From: Idiomarina ramblicola | Lineage (GTDB): Bacteria; Pseudomonadota; Gammaproteobacteria; Enterobacterales; Alteromonadaceae | Length of the DNA: 64,000 nt | NCBI RefSeq assembly: GCF_003987255.1 | Contig: NZ_PIQC01000009.1 | Span: 78,477-142,476, forward strand | Reading direction: 5' to 3' | Part shown: one piece after another, positions 8,802 through 17,211 of the stretch | Layout: each line of letters begins with the position of its first letter | Numbering within the stretch: the first letter of the stretch is position 1 | Position numbers and translations under genes: made by a program | The notes under the pieces: generated by a model | Told to the model about the DNA's origin: nothing | Database searches by the model: none | The model's input: only the letters and a program-made list of their open reading frames with translations

Positions 8802-10051
8802 GCCAGCAATTAGCAAAAGAAATTTCACAACGCGCTGCAAAAGCTGCACGCGCTGTAGCAACCTTATCAGAAGCAGAGAAAAATAGCGTATTACAGAAGA
8901 TGGCAGACGCTATTCGAGCACGCCAGGATAAGATTATTGAAGTCAACAAGAAAGACTTAGTGGCAGGTAAAGAAAAAGGTCTCAGCGATGCAATGATGGA
9001 TCGCCTTGAGCTAACGCCTGAGCGTATCGAAGGTATGGCATCAGCCATTGAAGAGATCATCGAGTTAAAAGATCCGGTGGGCGACAGTTACGTTCTGGAC
9101 GAGCGTCCTAACGGAATGAAAATTGAAAAAATGCGCATTCCACTAGGCGTTATTTGTATGATTTACGAAGCTCGCCCTAATGTTACTGCGGATGCCGGTG
9201 CACTGTGCTTCAAGTCAGGTAACGCCGTAATCTTGCGTTGTGGCCGCGAAGCAATTGACAGCAGTAAAGCCATTGCTGAAGCGTTGCACGAGGCGTTAGA
9301 AGCCAGCAACTTGCCTAAAGACGTTATCACTGTGGTACCAACACCTGATCGCGAACTGATGACCGAGTTACTGCAACAGAAAGATTATATCGACCTGGTT
9401 ATTCCTCGTGGCGGTGAAGGTCTGATTCACTTTGTCAGCGACACCAGTAAAATCCCGGTTATTCAGCACTACAAAGGTGTTTGCCACCTGTATGTTGATA
9501 AAGACGCCGATCTTGATAAAGCACTGGCTATTTTGCTTAACGGTAAAACACAGCGTACCGGTGTTTGCAACGCCCTTGAAGGCTTACTGGTTCATCAGGA
9601 TGTTGCTGATAAATTCTTGCCTATGGCTGCTAAAGCTCTGGCTGAGAAAGACGTAACCATCCATGCCGATAAGCGCTCAGTGAGTTACTTTGACGGTGCT
9701 GATGAGATTGCAGATGATGCCTTTGGTGAAGAATATCTGGCTCTGGAAATTGCCGTCCGTACTGTTGATAACTACGAAGGTGCCATTGAGCATATTCAGG
9801 AGTTTGGTAGTGGTCACACCGAAGTTATCATTACCGAGAACGATGAAACTGCAAAGCGTTTTATTCGTGAAGTGGATTCAGCCGTTACTATGGCTAATGT
9901 CTCCTCTCGCTTCTCAGATGGCGGCCAGTTAGGCTTAGGTGCTGAAATTGGTATTTCTACCAGTAAACTGCACGCCTATGGTCCAATGGGTCTAGAAGCG
10001 CTAACAACTGAAAAGTTCGTGGTCACCGGTAACGGTCAAGTTCGCGACTAA
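8798..10051 (+). CDS. proA: glutamate-5-semialdehyde dehydrogenase (gamma-glutamyl phosphate reductase)
   Basis: A 417-residue ALDH-superfamily enzyme reducing gamma-glutamyl phosphate with NADPH to glutamate semialdehyde, which cyclises toward proline. The catalytic Cys is C257 in TQRTGVCNALEG. EARPNVTADAG and the C-terminal SSRFSDGGQLGLGAEIGIST are family signatures. It is coupled to proB by an ATGA overlap and followed by a strong terminator shared with the convergent waaA gene. Confidence 0.96.
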   Translation: MSQQLAKEISQRAAKAARAVATLSEAEKNSVLQKMADAIRARQDKIIEVNKKDLVAGKEKGLSDAMMDRLELTPERIEGMASAIEEIIELKDPVGDSYVLDERPNGMKIEKMRIPLGVICMIYEARPNVTADAGALCFKSGNAVILRCGREAIDSSKAIAEALHEALEASNLPKDVITVVPTPDRELMTELLQQKDYIDLVIPRGGEGLIHFVSDTSKIPVIQHYKGVCHLYVDKDADLDKALAILLNGKTQRTGVCNALEGLLVHQDVADKFLPMAAKALAEKDVTIHADKRSVSYFDGADEIADDAFGEEYLALEIAVRTVDNYEGAIEHIQEFGSGHTEVIITENDETAKRFIREVDSAVTMANVSSRFSDGGQLGLGAEIGISTSKLHAYGPMGLEALTTEKFVVTGNGQVRD

Positions 10052-10068
10052 CTCAGTGTTTAACGTAT

Positions 10069-10104
10069 AAAAAAGCCCCGGCTCATTGAGTCGGGGCTTT
10101 TTTT
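10069..10104. terminator. Bidirectional terminator between proA and waaA-kdkA
   Basis: GCCCCG (10075-10080) pairs with CGGGGC (10092-10097) and an inner CTC/GAG extends the structure. Six A precede and seven T follow, so the hairpin has a U tract on either strand and can serve both converging genes. Confidence 0.93.
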
Positions 10105-10116
10105 ATGGCGTAAAAC

Positions 10117-12102
10117 CTAGCGGCGATACCCCGTTAATAGCTCTGGCCAGTCACGAGACTCCTTCCAGTAAAAAGTCGCATTCTTTTCTTTCTCTTTGCG
10201 CAATGAACGCAGTAACCGCTGGATATTCGCTTCTTTCCAGTCACCGCTTTCACGGAAGTCACACTTATCAAAATCGACAATCCAGGCTTTGTCGTTGTCA
10301 TCCAGCATGAGGTTGTGACAATTCAAGTCGGAATGATAAACCCCTGTATCATGCAACTGCTTAATAACCCCACCAAGTTTTTGCCAAAGCTCTGCCGACA
10401 ACTGTTTTTCGCGCAATAGTCGATAGACATCAATCGCGCCGGGAATCACTTCAACCAGAATGTCAGCTTTATAGCTAAATACGGCTGTTTTTTCCATTCG
10501 AGCAGCTACCGGTCGCGGAACGGGCAGCCCCAGCTCTCTCAGCTTCGACAATAAATCAAACTCGTGAATCGCCCGACTTCTTTGTGCAGGCTCTCTTAAA
10601 AAGCGATCTTTATTTATTTTCCCGACTAAACCACCACGATAATAATGACGCAACAAAAGACCTAAATCGCCTTGCTGAATAAACCAAACCGTCGCGCGTC
10701 CCGTTGAATTCCCTGCTATTGCTTTCTGTTGCTGCCAGTATTGGGTGGTAAAATGTTTGTCTTCAATCTTCTCAATAATATCGCTGTCATAGCGAATAAG
10801 CCCTTGGGGACTCTGCTCTGTTTTTATCATACCGCTTCCTGTCAGAGTACATTCCAGTGCTCGCTTTATTATCCTTAACGTAGCACCCTGGTGCGTTTGT
10901 AAAACGCTTTTAGCAGCTTCATGTTGCGTTGTCATGACAGCTGTCTGCTGCAGTAAACTCACCGCTTGTTTAATTTCTTCCGCACTTTCTACCCACCGCA
11001 CGGCGCCAACTTTTGATAATTCAGCGTAAACCTGTGGGAAATTAAATACGTGCAGCCCAGACATAACATTGGAGCCAGCAGCAATAACTTCAAGGGGGTT
11101 ATGACCTCCCCGTTCAATTAGACTTCCGCCCACGAAGGTCACAGACGCTAATTGCCCCCACAGCATCATTTCGCCCATACTATTCGCAAGAAAGACATCA
11201 CAGTCTTTTGGTATCGCATTATGCTCGCTACGGCGGGCTAACTTTAATCCCGACTGTTGAATGAGCTCTGCGACATTTTCAAACTGCTCAGGATGCCTTG
11301 GCGCAATAATAAGACAAGCATCCGGCTGTTCTTCCTGAATCAACTTATGTGCTTCAATAAGGACTTCATGTTCCCCGGGATGACTGCTGCTCGCCAACCA
11401 AACGCTTCGCTCCAGACAACTCTGTTTCCAGAGGCGCGCTTTATCGACATCATTGCCGGAAAGCTCAATATCGTACTTAAGATTGCCATCAACAAAGAGC
11501 CGGTTGCGTGGCACCCCCAATATTTTCATTCGGCGTGAGGTTTCTTTATTCTGAACGGAAACTAAAGCCAGTTGTTTCCATACAGGCTTCATAAGCCAAT
11601 GAAAACGCCGGTAGCCCCTGCCAGAGCGCCCCGAAAGTCGCGCATTCAACAAACAAACGGGTATCTTAGCTCTGGAGAGGTGATTCAGCATCTGCGGCCA
11701 AAGCTCTGTTTCCATTATCCATACAGCTCTAGGTTTCAACTTACGCACGAAGCGCTTCACCGCACCCGGTGTGTCAATGGGCCAATAACGGCAACTGACA
11801 GAGTCGCCAAAATGCTGATGAATCAATGCCCTGGCAGTCGGCGTCATACAAGTAATAACCACCTTTTGCTCAGGCTTTTGATGCAGTAACTGTTCTATTA
11901 GGCGTTTTGCCGCTAAGGTTTCACCCACAGAAACACTGTGGATAACTAGACATCCCTGCAGCTTTTTATCAACAGAATTTAATGCAAGCCTTTCTGACCA
12001 GTTCTGACGATAGCGGGCATCCTTCTTACCACGCAGCCACAACCAGACAAAAACGGCTGGAGTGACCAGCCGCAATAGCATTCCATAGAGCCACAGTCTC
12101 AT
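10117..12102 (-). CDS. waaA: Fused Kdo transferase (WaaA/KdtA) - Kdo kinase (KdkA)
   Basis: One 661-residue frame from ATG 12102, a start that matches the usual WaaA N-terminus (MRLWLYG, membrane anchor). Residues 1 to about 420 are a GT30 Kdo transferase: HSVSVGET, METELWP, the NARLSGRS loop, and the GGHNPLE donor-site motif. It adds Kdo to lipid IVA at the inner membrane. Residues 425-661 are a complete KdkA Kdo kinase: RHYYRGGLVGK, then the protein-kinase-like loop HSDLNCHNLMLDD and VDFDKC. Monofunctional WaaA plus KdkA gives a single phosphorylated Kdo in Haemophilus and Vibrio, usually from separate genes. A plausible ribosome site precedes internal Met425. The upstream glycosyltransferase gene ends 5 bases before. 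Confidence 0.9.
   Translation of the reverse strand: MRLWLYGMLLRLVTPAVFVWLWLRGKKDARYRQNWSERLALNSVDKKLQGCLVIHSVSVGETLAAKRLIEQLLHQKPEQKVVITCMTPTARALIHQHFGDSVSCRYWPIDTPGAVKRFVRKLKPRAVWIMETELWPQMLNHLSRAKIPVCLLNARLSGRSGRGYRRFHWLMKPVWKQLALVSVQNKETSRRMKILGVPRNRLFVDGNLKYDIELSGNDVDKARLWKQSCLERSVWLASSSHPGEHEVLIEAHKLIQEEQPDACLIIAPRHPEQFENVAELIQQSGLKLARRSEHNAIPKDCDVFLANSMGEMMLWGQLASVTFVGGSLIERGGHNPLEVIAAGSNVMSGLHVFNFPQVYAELSKVGAVRWVESAEEIKQAVSLLQQTAVMTTQHEAAKSVLQTHQGATLRIIKRALECTLTGSGMIKTEQSPQGLIRYDSDIIEKIEDKHFTTQYWQQQKAIAGNSTGRATVWFIQQGDLGLLLRHYYRGGLVGKINKDRFLREPAQRSRAIHEFDLLSKLRELGLPVPRPVAARMEKTAVFSYKADILVEVIPGAIDVYRLLREKQLSAELWQKLGGVIKQLHDTGVYHSDLNCHNLMLDDNDKAWIVDFDKCDFRESGDWKEANIQRLLRSLRKEKEKNATFYWKESRDWPELLTGYRR
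10828..10840 (-). promoter_or_regulatory. Internal ribosome-binding site and ATG at the KdkA domain
   Basis: On the minus strand AGGA (10840-10837), six bases, then ATG (10830-10828) opens the KdkA half of the fused gene in frame. This is well-formed Shine-Dalgarno spacing and could yield a free 237-residue KdkA besides the fusion. It may be a relic of two formerly separate overlapping genes. Confidence 0.45.
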
Positions 12103-12107
12103 ATTCT

Positions 12108-12884
12108 TTAACGCCAATACTCGGCAATCCACTTAGTCGGCAGGACTTTCCGGTACCACTTACCGCTTCGGCCTTCTAATGCATCATCCGGGTGTGGCTT
12201 GCCATGGAAAATAATAACTTTTGCTTCTTCAGGTATACGAGGTTCCTGGAAAAAGCTCAACGGGAACGGGCGCAGACAATGACGTTTGAAGCTACGACAC
12301 CACTTTTCCGGCCAGTATTTAAGCTTATTCTGACGATCAACAAAGTGCGTAATGTACTCTTGTTCATTACGCACATCGGCAGTAGCTGCTTCCGGATCGT
12401 TCTTCAAATGCTCTAAGGCGTCTTCATGTGCACCGATATTGAATCGAAATACCGAGGTATTGCCCGTAGCGTCTGATTTGTCCCATTCTTTGATCACCAT
12501 AAAATCACCTTCCGGCTCAAAGAACTCATCAAGACTGCCAACAATAATAATATCCAGATCCAGAAACAGTGTAGGCCCTTCCAGGTCATACAAAGGGTTT
12601 GCAAAACAAGTCAGTTTTAGCCAGCCGTGTCCTTTTGTCCAGGGAAGCTGTTCATCAAAGTCTTTAAAACCAATTTTAGGAATGGCTTTGACTTCAATGT
12701 CGTCATTAATGCCTTCAAAATCATCCGTAAAACAAACAAAGCGGAACGGCCTACTGAGATGACGGCTGACCATAGAGTGCAAGGTATTGACGTAGTCTGC
12801 GCCGTACTTTTTACCCCATTTAATACAAATGACATTCACTGTGTTTTGCTCTGAAGAGCTTCCGCGCTCTGTAACCTGACTCAT
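12108..12884 (-). CDS. Glycosyltransferase, probably lipopolysaccharide-related
   Basis: The start is taken at ATG 12884, five bases after AGGAG; an in-frame GTG at 12890 overlaps the spacer. The 258-residue soluble protein begins with a nucleotide-sugar-binding-like strand (VNVICIKWGKKYGADYVN) and has a DxD-type metal motif in LFLDLDIIIVGSLDEFF, as in GT-A fold enzymes resembling GT8. A C-terminal IIFHGKPHPDDAL may be a second donor-site element. Sugar and acceptor cannot be told. Its location 5 bases upstream of waaA-kdkA suggests action on the inner core. Confidence 0.7.
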   Translation of the reverse strand: MSQVTERGSSSEQNTVNVICIKWGKKYGADYVNTLHSMVSRHLSRPFRFVCFTDDFEGINDDIEVKAIPKIGFKDFDEQLPWTKGHGWLKLTCFANPLYDLEGPTLFLDLDIIIVGSLDEFFEPEGDFMVIKEWDKSDATGNTSVFRFNIGAHEDALEHLKNDPEAATADVRNEQEYITHFVDRQNKLKYWPEKWCRSFKRHCLRPFPLSFFQEPRIPEEAKVIIFHGKPHPDDALEGRSGKWYRKVLPTKWIAEYWR

Positions 12885-13003
12885 AATCACTCCTGGATCT
12901 TAAACTACCGCGCATCATGCCATATTTTAGCCAATTTAGGTATGCCGATCTGAATCCTCAGGACCCGCGTATTCAACGGTAAGGTCTTTAAACAGAAGTG
13001 ACT

Positions 13004-14560
13004 ATGACAACGCATACCATTAGGTTAATACTCGGCGATCAACTCAATGCTAAGCACTCCTGGTTCAGGCGAAAAGATCCTGGTGTGCTTTATGTCATGA
13101 TGGAGATGAAACAAGAAACTGACTATGTCGTTCATCATCGACAGAAAGTTTTAGCTTTCTTCGGCGCAATGCGAGCCTTTGCCAAGGCATTAGATTCGGC
13201 TGGCCACCGCATGCGTTACATTCAGCTAGATGACAGCGACAACCGACAAAGTCTGACGCAAAATCTAGAGTCTATTATAGAGCAAAACAATGGAGCGACC
13301 CTGGAGTGCCAGCAACCCGACGAATACCGACTGGACCACCAACTTAGAAGCTGGGCCGGGGCCAAAGACATCACTTTAACCTGGTATGATACCGAACATT
13401 TTATTACTGGCAGAAATTCATTAAAAACGTACTTTCCCGATAACAAAAACTACCTAATGGAGACCTTTTACAGAAAGGTGCGCCAGCAATACGATATTCT
13501 GATGGAGAATGGCAGCCCGGTCGGTGGTCGCTGGAACTACGACAAGGAAAACCAAAAAAAGCTTCCTGTCGGTCAGAACATAGAGCCGCCCCTGGTCTTT
13601 TCTAATGATGTTTCAGACATCGATACTCTACTAAACAAATACCATGTCAAAACAATGGGAAAAGCCTCCCCAGAGCAATTCATATGGCCTCTCAATCGTC
13701 AACAATCAAAACAGTTACTTGAACACTTTTGTCAGTTTGGGCTGCCTAATTTCGGACGTTATCAGGACACTATGGCAACAGCAGACACAGTTAATAATGC
13801 CCACTGGAGTTTATACCACTCCAGACTCTCATTCTCGTTAAACACGAAAATGCTGCACCCATTAGAGGTGGTAAAAGCAGCTATTGAGACTTGGTCCAAC
13901 AATCAGGAACGTATTTCACTCGCTCAAATTGAGGGCTTCTGCCGACAAATTATCGGCTGGCGTGAGTTTGTCCGGGGTATCTACTGGGCGCATATGCCTG
14001 ACTATAAAGACCTTAATGCCCTTAACCACAACCATCCCTTACCGAGTTTTTACTGGACCGGCGACACAAAGATGAACTGCCTGCATCATTCTATTAAGCA
14101 ATCGTTAGATTATGCGTATGCACACCATATACAGCGCTTGATGGTAACCGGAAACTTTGCATTATTGGCGGGAGTTTCACCGGACGCTCTGGATGACTGG
14201 TATCTTGGTATTTATATTGATGCTATTGAATGGGTAGAGATGCCTAATACCAGAGGCATGAGTCAATACGCAGATGGCGGTTTAATCGCCACAAAACCCT
14301 ACATTGCCAGTGCTAACTACATGCAGAAAATGGGGCACTATTGTAAAGGGTGCTATTATGATCCAAAGAAGAAAACGGGAGATAAAGCCTGCCCTTTTAA
14401 CAGCCTGTACTGGCATTTTATTGAACGCCATAAAGAACAGTTTAAAGAAAATCATCGAATGCGCATGATGTATCAGGTCTGGAATAAGAAAACCGAAGAA
14501 GAACAGCAGGCATTAATAAAACAGGCCGAGGTTTATTTAGATAATATCAACCAGTTATAG
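13004..14560 (+). CDS. FeS-cluster (6-4)-type bacterial cryptochrome/photolyase
   Basis: Member of the FeS-BCP (CryPro/PhrB) branch of photolyases. From ATG 13004 the product has 518 residues: an N-terminal antenna domain (RLILGDQLN) and a C-terminal FAD and [4Fe-4S] domain. The four cysteines (359, 447, 450, 463 from this start) have spacings 88, 3 and 13, identical to Agrobacterium PhrB C350/438/441/454, which ligate the cluster. GWREFVRGIYW and the IEWVEMPNTRGMSQYADGG region are typical. The group repairs UV (6-4) photoproducts in blue light. An in-frame GTG at 12998 is an alternative start. The lipocalin gene follows after 11 bases. Confidence 0.92.
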   Translation: MTTHTIRLILGDQLNAKHSWFRRKDPGVLYVMMEMKQETDYVVHHRQKVLAFFGAMRAFAKALDSAGHRMRYIQLDDSDNRQSLTQNLESIIEQNNGATLECQQPDEYRLDHQLRSWAGAKDITLTWYDTEHFITGRNSLKTYFPDNKNYLMETFYRKVRQQYDILMENGSPVGGRWNYDKENQKKLPVGQNIEPPLVFSNDVSDIDTLLNKYHVKTMGKASPEQFIWPLNRQQSKQLLEHFCQFGLPNFGRYQDTMATADTVNNAHWSLYHSRLSFSLNTKMLHPLEVVKAAIETWSNNQERISLAQIEGFCRQIIGWREFVRGIYWAHMPDYKDLNALNHNHPLPSFYWTGDTKMNCLHHSIKQSLDYAYAHHIQRLMVTGNFALLAGVSPDALDDWYLGIYIDAIEWVEMPNTRGMSQYADGGLIATKPYIASANYMQKMGHYCKGCYYDPKKKTGDKACPFNSLYWHFIERHKEQFKENHRMRMMYQVWNKKTEEEQQALIKQAEVYLDNINQL

Positions 14561-14571
14561 AAGGACGAATA

Positions 14572-15108
14572 ATGAACAAATGGATAATCCCACTACTTTT
14601 TACCGCGCTGCTGAGTGCCTGTAACTCACAGCCAACGCCAGTAGCCGACGTTGTCGAAGACTTTGAGGCAAAACGCTACTTAGGTAAATGGTATGAAATT
14701 GCCCGTATGCCGCACAGTTTTGAAGAAGGCCTGCACAGTGTAACAGCAGAATACCGCCTAAACGGTGATGGTACGTTAGAGGTGACAAACCGCGGTTATC
14801 ATGCCGAAAATGAAGAGTGGCAAACCGCTATTGGCCGTGCTGAGCCAGTTGAAAATATGGAAGCCGCTTATCGGGTCACGTTCTTCTGGCCATTCTATGG
14901 AGGCTATTACGTCAGTTGGTTAGATGAAAATTATCAGCAGGCTATAGTCACCAGTGATTCGCACGAGTACTTCTGGTTTTTATCGAGAAGCCCTGATGTT
15001 TCTCAGGCAGATATCGATTACGCCTTAGCTAAGGCTCATGAATGGGGATATGACATCGACCAGATGATCACGGTTGATCATCCGGCCGAGTTAAGAGCCA
15101 CTAATTAA
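14572..15108 (+). CDS. blc: Lipocalin family outer-membrane lipoprotein Blc
   Basis: A 178-residue protein with a lipoprotein signal (lipobox LLSAC, modified Cys at 17). It has the lipocalin signature RYLGKWYEIARMPHSFE, the central TFFWPFYGGYYV strand region and the end motif SRSPDVSQADIDYALAKA. Bacterial lipocalins bind fatty acids or lysophospholipids at the outer membrane under envelope stress. It is 11 bases after the photolyase gene and probably cotranscribed. Its stop overlaps the convergent deaD by 4 bases. Confidence 0.93.
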   Translation: MNKWIIPLLFTALLSACNSQPTPVADVVEDFEAKRYLGKWYEIARMPHSFEEGLHSVTAEYRLNGDGTLEVTNRGYHAENEEWQTAIGRAEPVENMEAAYRVTFFWPFYGGYYVSWLDENYQQAIVTSDSHEYFWFLSRSPDVSQADIDYALAKAHEWGYDIDQMITVDHPAELRATN

Positions 15109-16883
15109 TTAAAGCGGCGCGCAGCACCTTTACCGGAGTTGCGCTTAGGCCCGCCACGAGCATCACGGTCACGCGGTGGGCGTGGCGCGCGTTTAACTTG
15201 CTCATCACTTAGCTCAAGACCCATTGGCTGCTGACGCACACGGGCTTTTTTCAGTACGTGCATAATATCTTTTGGCATACCTTTTGGTAGTTGCACTAAA
15301 GAGTGATTATCAAACAACTGAATTTGGCCAATGTACTTGCTGTCCATTGAGGCTTCGTTCGCAATAGCACCAACGATGTCACCCGGACGAGCACCATGCT
15401 CGCGGCCTACCTGAATTTTGTAGGTTTCAAAATCTACGTCTGCGGCGCGACTTGTTGTGCGCTCTGCACGAGGTTTGCGCTTATCACCACGCTCACTGCG
15501 TTCATTTCGACCAGGACGCTCGTTGCGAGCTTCACGTACGGGGCGATCTTCTTTCAGGAACAACGGACGCTGTTCATTGTGCTGAGCCAATAACGCTAAT
15601 GCGATTTCTTCAGCACTCAACTCAGACTGCTCAAGCCACTGCCCTAACAACTTCTCAAGCTTAGGCTTATCAGCACTCGCAGTTTCTGGTACCAATGATG
15701 CCTGCAGCTTTTCTAATAACTGCTGCTGACGATACTTGCTCAGTTCGTTAGCGTTTGGCACATCAAAGAACTCAACCGGTGCATTGGTTAAACGCTCATA
15801 ATGACGCAACAAATGACGCTCTTTTGCCCGGAAGAACAAAATCGCTTCACCTGAACGACCGGCGCGACCAGTACGACCAATACGGTGAACATAAGATTCA
15901 GTATCGCTGGGTAAGTCATAGTTAATAACGTGCGTAATTTCAGGAACGTCTAAGCCGCGAGCAACTACGTCAGTTCCTACCAGAATTTCAATGTGCCCAC
16001 TACGTAACTGACTCACTGTTTGCTCACGCTGAGCCTGGTTCAAATCACCGCTTAATGGCGCCGCTTTAAAGCCATTACGTTGCAATAACTCAGCTACATC
16101 CATCGTATCCTGACGGGTACGTACGAAAATCAATGCGCGCTGATACGGAGTCACTTCTAACAACCGAGTCAAAGCCGTCATTTTCGTCATGCCCTGAACT
16201 TTCCATGCTTTTTGCTTAATCGTCGCCTTTTCGCGCGCAACAGCTTCAATCTGAATGTTCAGCGGATCTTTCAGGAAGGTTTTTGCCAGCTTGCGGATGG
16301 CATTCGGCATAGTTGCTGAAAATAAGGCACGTTGGGCTGTACTCGGCACCGCTTTCAAAATGGTTTCGATGTCTTCAATGAAACCCATGTTCAGCATTTC
16401 ATCAGCTTCATCCAGAACACCGACTTTTAAACCGTCCAGTTGCAGAACGTTTTTATTTAATAAGTCGATAAGACGACCTGGGGTACCAACAACAATGGCG
16501 GTTCCCTGCTTCAGGGCTTTAACCTGAGGTCCAAATGGCGCACCACCGTATACCGTTGCGACACCAACACCACGCATTTTTGCAGCAAAGCCTTCAAGCG
16601 CTTCAGCAACCTGAATAGCCAGCTCACGAGTTGGCGTTACTACTAATACCTGAGTTTGCTTAACTGATGCGTCTATTTTTGCCAACGCTGGTAAACCAAA
16701 AGCGGCTGTTTTACCGGTACCTGTCTGGGCTTCACCCAATACATCCTGACCGTCAAGCAACGCAGGAATAGCCTGCAGCTGGATAGGAGTAGGTGTTAAA
16801 AACTGCATTGCGTTTAATTGTTCAAGCACAGCACTAGGTAAGGCCATGTCGTTAAACGACACGCCCGTTTGGGTATTTGACAT
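15105..16883 (-). CDS. deaD: ATP-dependent DEAD-box RNA helicase DeaD/CsdA
   Basis: A 592-residue cold-shock-type helicase for ribosome assembly and mRNA turnover. Q motif (FLTPTPIQLQAIP), motif I AQTGTGKT, PTRELA, DEAD (VLDEADEML), SAT, and HRIGRTGRAGR in the second RecA domain are in order. A charged Arg-rich linker (about residues 445-475) and a DbpA-type RNA-binding fold with FETYKIQVGREHGARPGDIV follow. The end is a basic Arg-Gly-Pro tail. Length and order match E. coli DeaD. It has its own promoter 175 bases upstream and a structured leader, listed separately. Confidence 0.95.
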   Translation of the reverse strand: MSNTQTGVSFNDMALPSAVLEQLNAMQFLTPTPIQLQAIPALLDGQDVLGEAQTGTGKTAAFGLPALAKIDASVKQTQVLVVTPTRELAIQVAEALEGFAAKMRGVGVATVYGGAPFGPQVKALKQGTAIVVGTPGRLIDLLNKNVLQLDGLKVGVLDEADEMLNMGFIEDIETILKAVPSTAQRALFSATMPNAIRKLAKTFLKDPLNIQIEAVAREKATIKQKAWKVQGMTKMTALTRLLEVTPYQRALIFVRTRQDTMDVAELLQRNGFKAAPLSGDLNQAQREQTVSQLRSGHIEILVGTDVVARGLDVPEITHVINYDLPSDTESYVHRIGRTGRAGRSGEAILFFRAKERHLLRHYERLTNAPVEFFDVPNANELSKYRQQQLLEKLQASLVPETASADKPKLEKLLGQWLEQSELSAEEIALALLAQHNEQRPLFLKEDRPVREARNERPGRNERSERGDKRKPRAERTTSRAADVDFETYKIQVGREHGARPGDIVGAIANEASMDSKYIGQIQLFDNHSLVQLPKGMPKDIMHVLKKARVRQQPMGLELSDEQVKRAPRPPRDRDARGGPKRNSGKGAARRFN

Positions 16884-17060
16884 ATTTGTCTCACTTTATT
16901 CCCGTTTGCCCATTGGCAAACACAACAAAAAAGGGGTTATGGCCCGGCAACAGGAATCAGTATTCAGTCTCTGAACTGTCTGGACTGGAATCAGGCGCTG
17001 CAACCCCACGAATCAAGGGTGACCGCTGCCTCATCAGTTATGCGGTGTTCCTTGAGGAAC
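16884..17060 (-). other. Structured 5' leader of deaD
   Basis: About 175 transcribed bases precede deaD if the promoter at 17066-17093 is right. They hold three structures. A hairpin GTTCC/GGAAC (17047-17060) sits at the predicted 5' end. GGGGTT/AACCCC (17002-17007 with 16933-16938) is followed on the minus strand by six T (16932-16927), like a long-loop terminator. A perfect 7-bp hairpin GTTTGCC/GGCAAAC (16904-16921) lies 20 bases before the ATG. Long leaders are known for cold-shock mRNAs, including E. coli deaD. Confidence 0.5.
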
Positions 17061-17065
17061 GGCGG

Positions 17066-17093
17066 ATTATACGTTTTTTTACCAGGAACGCAA
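17066..17093 (-). promoter_or_regulatory. Sigma70 promoter of deaD
   Basis: Minus strand TTGCGT (17093-17088), 16-base spacer, perfect TATAAT (17071-17066). It is the best match in the 328-base gap between deaD and gabD and is oriented toward deaD. The gabD side of the gap shows only AT-rich sequence without a clear hexamer pair. Confidence 0.65.
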
Positions 17094-17211
17094 TGTATTT
17101 GCGCTTTTTTTCACCAAACACATCAATTTCTGTCAAAATCATCGAAAAAGTTGAACCATTTCTCTTTATATTGCCTACATTATTAGAGAGTTTTTCAAAT
17201 TTGGAGGCATT

